From Woeseiaceae bacterium (GTDB lineage Bacteria; Pseudomonadota; Gammaproteobacteria; Steroidobacterales; Woeseiaceae), in contig JANQMR010000005.1 in NCBI GenBank assembly GCA_028279985.1, positions 171,317-235,316 on the forward strand: a stretch of DNA of 64,000 nt, written 5' to 3'. Positions 58,263-64,000 of the stretch are shown piece by piece (position 1 is the first letter of the stretch; each line of letters opens with the position of its first letter). The translations under genes and the position numbers were made by a program. The notes beneath the pieces are model-generated. The model was not told the DNA's origin, searched no databases, and was given only the letters and a program-made list of their open reading frames with translations.

Positions 58263-59447
58263 ATGACCTACTGGCGCCGCTTGATCACACACGCCGTGAC
58301 CAGCCTGTTTTCCTCCCCGCTGCGATCGGCGCTCGCCTTACTCGGTATTGTGATCGGTTCGGCGGCCGTCATCGCGATGGTCAACATTGGCCACAATGCC
58401 AAACAGGCCATGCTCAAGCAGTTCGAAGGCATGGGCGCGCAGTCGACCACGATCGACTATCAGCAAGGAGCGGAGACGAGCGTCGCGGCGCTGCTGGATC
58501 TCAGGGATCATCTGTATCGGAGCATTCCCGGACTGGAGATCATCGCGGCGACGACCACCGGCAACGGCACGCTGCGACATCGGGGTCAATCCGCTTTTGC
58601 GTCCGTGGTGGGCGCGACCGACGAGCTTTTTGCGATTCTCGAACCACAACTTAGGGCGGGCCGGCTGACGGCCGATCTGGACGGCGATGCGCCCCATGCG
58701 GTGCTCGGCTGGAAGCTTTACCAGGACTTCAGGCAGCAGGGTATCTACCTCGGCGTCGGCGATATCGTCGTATTTGACGATACGCCGGTGATGCTGGTTG
58801 GGGTTCTGGAAGACTTCCCGCACAACAGCTTTCTGTCGCCTACGCCGATCAACAACAGCCTGATCGCACCGCTGGAGAGCCTGCGGCGGCTCAATCAGGA
58901 TACAAGCCGTTGGCGTCTGACGGCCGTGCGGGCGGAAGGCGTTGATTATGAGCTCGTTCAGGAGCAGCTGGGGAGCGAGCTCAGGCGCCGGCTGCCGCAA
59001 ACCATGGTCCGGATCAGCAGCCCGGAACAGCTCATCGAGAACATCGAGAAGCAGACCAGGATCTTGACGCTGACGCTCGGGGCCATTGGCGGGGTGTCGC
59101 TGCTCGTCGGCGGCATCGGCGTGATGAACATCATGCTGGTGTCGGTATCCGAGCGGCGCCGGGAGATTGGCCTGCGCATGGCGATCGGTGCGCGGGTCAG
59201 GGATATCAAGCTGCAGTTCCTGACCGAAGCCCTGATCCTTTGTCTCGCCGGCGGTTGTGTCGGTCTGCTCTTCGGTATCGCCACCGCCTTCGGGGCGACG
59301 CAGTACTTCGGCCATCCTTTTGAGCTGTCGATGGCATCGGTCGTGCTGGGCGTGGGCGTCAGCACGCTGGTCGGGTTGTTCTTCGGTTACCATCCGGCCG
59401 TGGCGGCGGCGAAACTCGATCCGGTGGATACGCTTTACGGCGATTGA
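58263..59447 (+). CDS. MacB-like FtsX-type ABC permease
   Basis: A 394-residue permease with one N-terminal helix (LALLGIVIGSAAVIAMVNIG), a large MacB-like periplasmic domain (about 45-270), and three C-terminal helices starting at LTLTLGAIGGVSLLVGGIGV, with the family motif SVSERRREIGLRMAIGAR. Together with the preceding genes it forms a tripartite exporter for a peptide, lipid or macrolide-like substrate. The ATG at 58263 gives the usual MTYWRR start; the longer frame upstream is unsupported. Confidence 0.93.
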   Translation: MTYWRRLITHAVTSLFSSPLRSALALLGIVIGSAAVIAMVNIGHNAKQAMLKQFEGMGAQSTTIDYQQGAETSVAALLDLRDHLYRSIPGLEIIAATTTGNGTLRHRGQSAFASVVGATDELFAILEPQLRAGRLTADLDGDAPHAVLGWKLYQDFRQQGIYLGVGDIVVFDDTPVMLVGVLEDFPHNSFLSPTPINNSLIAPLESLRRLNQDTSRWRLTAVRAEGVDYELVQEQLGSELRRRLPQTMVRISSPEQLIENIEKQTRILTLTLGAIGGVSLLVGGIGVMNIMLVSVSERRREIGLRMAIGARVRDIKLQFLTEALILCLAGGCVGLLFGIATAFGATQYFGHPFELSMASVVLGVGVSTLVGLFFGYHPAVAAAKLDPVDTLYGD

Positions 59448-59523
59448 TCGTCTGTCGGCTGACCGCATCTGCTAGGCGCTTACCCTGGCACACGGGTCTG
59501 GTCGCGATACGGATTCGTGAACG

Positions 59524-59925
59524 TCATTCGGGCACAAAGCGCCGGATGCTCTCGATGACGACGGGGGTTTCCGGTACGTCGCTCAGCTCGTCCTTCCGTC
59601 CGGTCGGTACGGCGGCAATCCGGTCTGCGACGGCCATGCCCTCGACGACGGTGCCGAACACGGCATAGCCCCAGCGGCCGTTGCCGGCTGCCTTCGCGGG
59701 ATCGAGCTGCCGGTTGTCGACGACGTTGATGAAGAACTGCTCATCGACCAGCGAGAGTGTGTGATTGACCGTGAGCGGTGCGGCAACGGGGTTGAGTTTG
59801 ACCACGATACGGCCCTCCGAGGTCTGTATTGCGATGTGCGGCAGCGAAGCTGGCGCTTGTACGGCATTTGCGGTAGCAACGGTGAACAGCATGGCGAGAC
59901 AAACAGTGAACAGTGCGGCTTTCAT
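59524..59925 (-). CDS. Cyclophilin-type peptidyl-prolyl isomerase lacking its catalytic core
   Basis: A 133-residue protein with a signal peptide (LFTVCLAMLFTVATANAVQA) whose mature part begins as a periplasmic cyclophilin (IAIQTSEGRIVVKLNPVAAP) and ends like one (QFFINVVDN, GYAVFGTVVEGMAVADRIAA). The middle is missing: after NHTLSLVDE it jumps directly to QFFINV, skipping 55-60 residues that hold FHRVIPGFMIQGG and the catalytic Arg in E. coli PpiA. The deletion is in frame. It is probably inactive as an isomerase. The downstream part of the decayed FecR lies just upstream. Confidence 0.85.
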   Translation of the reverse strand: MKAALFTVCLAMLFTVATANAVQAPASLPHIAIQTSEGRIVVKLNPVAAPLTVNHTLSLVDEQFFINVVDNRQLDPAKAAGNGRWGYAVFGTVVEGMAVADRIAAVPTGRKDELSDVPETPVVIESIRRFVPE

Positions 59926-60091
59926 GAGACGTGATCTTCCAGTCGATTGAAGTGAGTATAAGTATAGTGATACCGCCGGGAGTAAAATCCGCCACCGATT
60001 CAAATAGCCGTTCAAATAGCGGATCGATCCGCAGCGACAAATCGCCGCAGCCGTCTTCGGAAATGGCCAATATTCGGTGCCGGGTACTTCT

Positions 60092-60253
60092 TCACCATGG
60101 CCTGCGACCCGCCGCTAGCCATTCTGCGAACGCGGCGTCGCCGGCCGCATCGGCTGTCGGTGCGGCCAGGCGGACGATCCAGTCGAAGGCTTGCTCCGCG
60201 ATTTTTTCGCGTACCGGATCGGTGGGTTGTAGGTTGGCGTTTTTTTCATGGGT
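60092..60253 (-). pseudogene. FecR-like anti-sigma N-terminus, truncated
   Basis: Directly after the FecI-like frame, the same minus-strand frame continues as PVREKIAEQAFDWIVRLAAP, then DAAFAEWLAAGRRPW and a stop. This is the anti-sigma start of FecR proteins (DWIVRL, then FAEWLAA). No start codon is in frame, and the FecR and transmembrane domains are not found. It is the decayed partner of the frameshifted sigma gene. Confidence 0.65.
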
Positions 60254-60776
60254 TCAACGCCATCCCTGTCGTCGGCAGTGGGCAGCGGCCAGGAACAGAT
60301 ACTTCTTTACCGTATGCGGGCTCAAGTTGAGCTCCTGTGCAATCTCCCGGTAGCTCTTGCCATCGCGTTTGAACAGCAGCAGTGCCGCTCGCTGCATTGC
60401 CGGCAAGCCTTCCAGCGCGGCGGTCGGGCTCGAGGCGTGTTCTACCCGGTCGATACTATTGTCCGGTGCCGGTAGCAAATCCTCAGTTGTGACAATGTCC
60501 ACGGCGTGGTGGAGGGGGCTGCCTTGCTCCCTGAGCTCGAATTCCCGGATCACGTTCACTGCCACGCGATACAAGTACGCACGAGGCTTGCGGATCAACT
60601 CGGTGCGCTGCACGCGCAGTAGGCGTAAAAACGTTTCCTGTTGCGATATCTGCGGTATCGAGACCCCTGCGTGATAGTCGGCGCAGCAGGTAACGCTGCA
60701 GCTCCTCGCGGTACTCGGCCGCCATTTGGCGGGTGAAGCGTTGGTTGGTGCGTTTGGCCACGGCTCCTCGATTCAA
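60254..60776 (-). pseudogene. Frameshifted FecI-like ECF sigma factor
   Basis: The first half (REELQRYLLRRLSRRGLDTA, DIA) and the second half (RTELIRKPRAYLYRVAVNVI ... LSPHTVKKYLFLAAAHC) lie in different frames. Removing one base of the TT at 60641-60642 restores DIA-QETFLRLL-RVQRTEL, the normal region 2 sequence. The repaired product would be about 174 residues with regions 2 and 4 both present. The start is TTG 60776 or GTG 60761. A real frameshift, a sequencing error or programmed slippage are all possible; the broken FecR next to it favours decay. Confidence 0.8.
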
Positions 60777-60972
60777 ACACCTGTATTAAATTAGGAGTGC
60801 GTGGAGCGTTCAAACTGGGTACTTTTCGACTCAGAAGCATACTTGGACGTGTTTTACGGTTACTCCCCCAATTCGTTGTTCGTTCGCCGCTAATGTACCC
60901 AGTTCCGGTCCGGAGGGCACTCTCACTCAGCGGGGACAGCGAGAACCGAATCGGGGGGCTCAGTCAACGTGC

Positions 60973-61153
60973 TAGTGCCCGGCCCGGGCAACCGTCCCGG
61001 GATCACTTCTGTATGATGGCAAACAGTTCCTTTTGGATCGGGGCGTTTCAATGAGGCCACGGTGTTTGGCCGTGGATCACCCGCATGGCCGGTCGACGTC
61101 ATTACCGGCAAATCCAACTTCAATGAGGCCACGGCGTTTAACCGTGGATCACC
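60973..61153 (+). CRISPR. Remnant CRISPR array, two clear repeats plus one degenerate
   Basis: Two 35-base repeats at 61047-61081 and 61119-61153 share TTCAATGAGGCCACGG, then GTTT and CCGTGGATCACC, with the internal palindrome CCACGG/CCGTGG. They are separated by a 37-base unique spacer. A weaker third unit at 60973-61006 keeps the arms as CCCGGG/CCCGGG and the end GATCAC, at a period of 74. Repeat length, spacer length and the TTTCAATG start fit CRISPR. No cas gene is in the window, so it is an orphan or relic. Confidence 0.65.
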
Positions 61154-61321
61154 GTGCAAAGGGACTTGACACTATGCTTGGCCTTGTCGAATGGTGCCTC
61201 GCCGCTGTCGGATTGATCCGCAAGCGGAAGCGTTGAGGGTATACCTGCTTGCGGTGACTGGTGATCTCGGCCTGACGATCTAAATCGATCAAGGCTGGCG
61301 AACGGCCGGCAGTGGAATTTC

Positions 61322-61375
61322 GGGGAAGCCGCATTCGTTTTTCTTATGTGCTTGTATAAGCCAAATCGACGTTTC
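61322..61375. repeat. Structured repeat element, copy B
   Basis: Matches copy A at 18742-18800: GGGGAAG, then CATTCGTTTTTCTTATG and ATAAG. CGTTTTTCTTAT (61336-61347) again faces ATAAGCCAAATCG across an 8-base loop of different sequence. Both copies sit at the edge of a non-coding stretch next to acquired-looking genes. Confidence 0.6.
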
Positions 61376-61469
61376 TTCTAAAACCCTGTAAGCGATCAGC
61401 ACGGCCAGGTGATGCAGCCTGAAAATAGGAGGTTCTGACCCGCCTCATCAGGGAGAGCCTTTCGAGTGT

Positions 61470-62318
61470 TCAGTTTGCGAGGGCTACGCTGGTCGCTTCG
61501 ACAAGTTCGGCCGGAGTATCGTTGCGCCAACGAAGACCGATGGATCGAACGAGATCCAAATCGTCGACCGGCAGCACTGCGACGTCCAAGCTCGCCAGGC
61601 TTCTTGGGGCGATGACGAAACCAAGCCCCTGTGCGGCGAGCGCTAAAGCGAGTTCGTCTCTTTCCGCGCGCGCCGCTGGCCTTATGGCGAGACCTGCCTG
61701 TTGAAGGGCGTTTCGAGGCAGTTCGCAGCGCCCGCGAAGGATGATCCGCTCATTGTCGAGATCATCGATGCGGATCGATGTCCGTCCGCTTTTTGCGATG
61801 GGGTGGTCTTTAGAGAGAATGGCGACGAACGGCTCGCGCCATAGAACTTTGGAATAGGTGCTTGCTTCATCCACCGTTCCCCACGCTACATCGATCTGCT
61901 GTCTGTCGAGAGCGTCGCCTAACCAGGCCGCGTCGCCTTCGCGAACAGACCAACGCCATTGTTGCGCAGTCTTCACAAGCGTTGAATGCGCTTTGGCGAT
62001 ATCGGGCGCCGCCAGCGTATGAAGAATACCCAATGACGCCTTGGGTGGCCTCTTGTCAGGTTGCATGACGCTTTTCTTGGCTTCGTCGCAACGTCGCAAG
62101 ATGTCCCGAGCGTGGTGGTAGAGCTTCATGGCTTGGCCGTTCGGCCGAACGCCTTTGCCGGTTCTTGCGCGTTCGAACAGTACGACGCCGAGTTTCTCTT
62201 CGAGCGATCGAATTGCGGCAGAAACCGCCGGCTGGGAGACGTTTAAGTGTTCCGAGGCTCTCGATATGCCGCGTTGTTCGACAACGGCGACCAGGACCTG
62301 GAGATGGCGCAACTTCAT
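61470..62318 (-). CDS. LysR-family transcriptional regulator
   Basis: A 282-residue regulator: helix-turn-helix in residues 1-60 (LRHLQVLVAVVEQRGISRAS, then VSQPAVSAAIRSLEEKLGV) and an effector-binding domain. It is divergent from a GNAT gene, but with a 169-base gap and no obvious functional link; the target is unknown. Confidence 0.92.
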   Translation of the reverse strand: MKLRHLQVLVAVVEQRGISRASEHLNVSQPAVSAAIRSLEEKLGVVLFERARTGKGVRPNGQAMKLYHHARDILRRCDEAKKSVMQPDKRPPKASLGILHTLAAPDIAKAHSTLVKTAQQWRWSVREGDAAWLGDALDRQQIDVAWGTVDEASTYSKVLWREPFVAILSKDHPIAKSGRTSIRIDDLDNERIILRGRCELPRNALQQAGLAIRPAARAERDELALALAAQGLGFVIAPRSLASLDVAVLPVDDLDLVRSIGLRWRNDTPAELVEATSVALAN

Positions 62319-62487
62319 AGATTTTTATTATGCGTATTACATTTGGAACTTATATTATGCTTATATCATGGATATTGGTGGCCTGAAAACGCATGGTTCG
62401 CCAGGAGAGGATCATCGCCAGACACAAGGTCCGTTCATGCACCGTTATTGTCAATGACGTCGTCCAGGACGGCTTGGAGCAAGGCAA
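62319..62487. promoter_or_regulatory. Divergent LysR/GNAT control region
   Basis: A strikingly AT-rich gap next to the LysR start, with TTATTATGCGTATTAC and TATATTATGCTTATATC, two similar TTATGC-containing motifs 25 bases apart. These are candidates for LysR binding and for the promoters. Confidence 0.45.
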
Positions 62488-63144
62488 GTGGTATCAAGAT
62501 CCAAGGACAAGAAAACGCCTCAACTTCGTTCGTTCCGTTTTACAGACTTACCGAAGTGCTACGAGATCGTGGCGCTGAGCTTTGGAGTTTCGGAAAGAAT
62601 ATCGCCGCACATCTTGGCGGACTTTCTGGCAAAGCTCTATGTCGAGAGCAGCGTGATCGAAAGCAGCAAGGCTTTTGGGCTTGAGGTGGATGGGAAGGTT
62701 GTCGGGTTTTTGTTCGGGCGCCTGCCTGACGAGCCGCTTTTCCAAGGAAGGTATTCCGGATTCTTCGGCACGCTGGCCATGATTGGTGAGCTGCTATTTC
62801 TCAAAGGTGTCAGTTTGGTCTCCAAATGGACCTGGCTGAAGAATGCCATTGAGCATGATCGGAGAAGTCCTGACTTGGGCACAAAGTGCGAGGTGGTACT
62901 TTTTGCGATCTCGCCAGCCGCACAAGGGCTTGGAGGAGGCCGGATTCTGTTGGAGGCGTTCATCGACCATTGCGTTACAAACGGTCAGAGCGATCTCTAT
63001 CTGGAAACGGACGCGTCATCGAACTTCGGGTTCTATAAGCATCTCGGTTTCAAGCATATTGATAGTTTCAACTCGCCTATCGCGGCGGCTTTCTCAGGCG
63101 GATCAGGTGAAACCTTTGTGTATCATAAGGCGTTGTCATCCTGA
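62488..63144 (+). CDS. GNAT-family N-acetyltransferase
   Basis: A 218-residue acetyltransferase. The acetyl-CoA loop is seen in FAISPAAQGLGGGRILLEAF and the C-terminal part in LYLETDASSNFGFYKHLGF, the normal end of the GNAT core. A central insertion (about 80-120) is hydrophobic and may contact a membrane or substrate. The substrate is unknown. The GTG at 62488 is used; no ATG lies near the start of the conserved region. Confidence 0.82.
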   Translation: MVSRSKDKKTPQLRSFRFTDLPKCYEIVALSFGVSERISPHILADFLAKLYVESSVIESSKAFGLEVDGKVVGFLFGRLPDEPLFQGRYSGFFGTLAMIGELLFLKGVSLVSKWTWLKNAIEHDRRSPDLGTKCEVVLFAISPAAQGLGGGRILLEAFIDHCVTNGQSDLYLETDASSNFGFYKHLGFKHIDSFNSPIAAAFSGGSGETFVYHKALSS

Positions 63145-63667
63145 TGGCTTTTAAGGCGATCCGAAAACTGACTTTCTGGGTCCCCAGTCAACAGAACCGT
63201 GGGTTTCTCGAAAACAGGCATTGAATTTGCCTCGGTGAGTGTTGGCTCCGTCCGTACTGCTGACCGTAATTTGTCATCTAGCGAAGGGCTATACGCGCTA
63301 GAGATACCACTGCTGATGACATTCCAGCGCCAAGAGAGGTGCCTAACGTCTTGGTTCGGGCTGCCGCAAGCTTCGTAGGCGGCGGCCGGTCGGGACGGGC
63401 CGTTTGGTGTTTTCCTCCAGAGGCCGCGCCGTGACGTTCAGGGTATCGTCGTCCGGCCAGGCCAGAATGGTGATCCCGCCGATGGTGGTCCCCGGCTCGT
63501 ATTGGCAGGGACAGAAAGAGTCGGTGCATCTTTTTGTCATGCGGACCATATACGGATGCGCATTCCACCCAGACCGCGCGCAATCCTCGCGGCAATGAAA
63601 TTTTGTCGGCGAGATTATGCTGTGCTAATAGAGATAAGCAAGCATTATCCAAATAACTAAGAAGAAA
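63145..63667. other. Mostly non-coding stretch near the right end
   Basis: More than 500 bases with little that I can support. A minus-strand frame (63343-63549) is described separately. Base composition becomes AT-rich from about 63600. Confidence 0.5.
63343..63549 (-). CDS. Short hypothetical protein
   Basis: A 68-residue frame with protein-like composition: CTDSFCPCQYEPGTTIGGIT, then ILAWPDDDTLNVTARPL. Upstream in frame, without an ATG, it continues back as FHCREDCARSGW, also Cys/His-rich, so it may be the tail of a decayed zinc-binding protein. I do not recognise a family. Confidence 0.3.
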   Translation of the reverse strand: MVRMTKRCTDSFCPCQYEPGTTIGGITILAWPDDDTLNVTARPLEENTKRPVPTGRRLRSLRQPEPRR

Positions 63668-63799
63668 TTGAATAATATAGAAGAAAAACGCCGCGAGCGT
63701 TTGCGGGAAATCGGCTGGCAAATACGCAATATCGGATATGTCATTTTGGTAATTTCATTGAGCATACTTTTGTTCATTGCTTTCCATCGCATATTCTAG
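63668..63799 (+). CDS. Candidate small membrane protein
   Basis: A 43-residue product from a TTG start: a charged N-terminus (NNIEEKRRERLREIGWQIRN) and one hydrophobic helix (IGYVILVISLSILLFIAF) ending in HRIF. The clean charged-helix-plus-membrane-helix design suggests a real small protein. Evidence against it: weak start, no clear ribosome site, and a hydrophobic frame can arise by chance in AT-rich DNA. Confidence 0.35.
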   Translation: MNNIEEKRRERLREIGWQIRNIGYVILVISLSILLFIAFHRIF

Positions 63800-63848
63800 A
63801 TATTCGGTTACTCGATATGCGCCAATGCCGCGAACCGGCGACAAGAAA

Positions 63849-63873
63849 AGGCTCCGCCTGACGGCGGAGCCTT
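63849..63873 (-). terminator. Terminator of the right-end minus-strand gene
   Basis: AAGGCTCCGCC pairs with GGCGGAGCCTT around TGAC. Read on the minus strand it is followed by a TTTTC-type run, and it lies 18 bases past the stop of the partial gene. Confidence 0.8.
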
Positions 63874-63891
63874 GATGCATTAGAGCGGCGC

Positions 63892-64000
63892 TTAGAAGCG
63901 CGGCCCGGATGGCGCGAGCTTCGCGCGTAGCGCCCGGCTGACATTTTCCAGCGTGGCAAGGGCGGCGGCGCGTTCGGCAGAGCCTTTGGCGCTCGCGGCG
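63892..64000 (-). CDS. Partial gene, C-terminus of an unidentified protein
   Basis: The minus strand enters from the right edge and reads AASAKGSAERAAALATLENV, then SRALRAKLAPSGPRF and a stop. The Ala-rich amphipathic helix looks like a real C-terminus, and a terminator follows directly. The remainder is outside the window, so no function can be given. Confidence 0.55.
   Translation of the reverse strand, partial: AASAKGSAERAAALATLENVSRALRAKLAPSGPRF

Larger units (their letters stand above)
60777..61469. other. Non-coding stretch with CRISPR remnant and repeat element
   Basis: 690 bases with no supported gene. It contains the CRISPR-like repeats (60973-61153) and copy B of the structured element (61322-61375). 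A short pair GGGTAC/GTACCC (about 60821/60895) could close a large loop. Nothing else is recognised. Confidence 0.6.

Noticed and set aside
63278..63721. 147-residue minus-strand frame at the right end
   Set aside because: Its composition is not protein-like after the first third, and another minus-strand frame (63343-63549) looks more like coding sequence.

Overview
This is high-GC DNA from a gammaproteobacterium. The evidence is gene order: the left end carries infA, aat and trxB on the minus strand facing ftsK, lolA and serS on the plus strand, the same neighbourhood as in Escherichia coli (infA-aat ... trxB ... ftsK-lolA ... serS). Two large TonB-dependent receptors, a FecI/FecR pair, an insulinase-type protease and a tripartite exporter suggest a free-living, probably aquatic, heterotroph. 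I cannot name the genus.

Layout. 1-8075 is conserved housekeeping: translation (infA, aat, serS), redox (trxB), chromosome segregation (ftsK) and lipoprotein transport (lolA), with tight ATGA/GTGA overlaps. 8091-12147 is a minus-strand group with an SDR oxidoreductase, a DUF2334 polysaccharide deacetylase, a GT4 glycosyltransferase and a sulfotransferase, separated by short tandem repeats. 12213-15767 looks like a phosphate block: a Na/Pi cotransporter, then a secreted alkaline-phosphatase-family protein behind a Pho-box-like site. A katG with a signal peptide follows (16162-18420).

18.5-30.8 kb is an accessory region with several gene remnants. It has a GNAT, an OsmC-like protein and a VOC protein, a piece of an IS3-type transposase, a truncated receptor start, then a lower-GC operon of TonB receptor, ABC ATPase and two ABC-2 permeases behind a Zur-like palindrome. 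At the end of that operon lies a second, decayed katG 3' end with a second copy of the katG-type terminator. A decayed Nudix 3' end beside the real katG matches the complete Nudix gene at 30.1 kb. These paired ends suggest that the region was built by recombination between related segments.

30.9-59.4 kb is the most interesting part. A FecI sigma factor, a FecR anti-sigma factor and a 1208-residue TonB receptor with a signalling (STN) domain lead into a co-directional run: a Gln/Ser/Gly-rich membrane protein, a MoxR AAA+ ATPase, a DUF58 protein, two BatA/von Willebrand membrane proteins, a 2187-residue secreted TPR protein and an M16 metalloprotease. After a REP-like element comes a TolC / HlyD-type adaptor / MacB-like ATPase / FtsX-like permease exporter. 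A plausible reading is a receptor-triggered envelope assembly or quality-control system of the MoxR-vWA type, with a very large periplasmic scaffold and an exporter.

59.5-64.0 kb is a decaying zone: a cyclophilin lacking its catalytic core, a frameshifted FecI gene followed by a FecR fragment, a two- or three-repeat CRISPR remnant without cas genes, a structured element also found at 18.75 kb, a divergent LysR/GNAT pair, and a mostly non-coding right end with one candidate tiny membrane protein and one partial gene.
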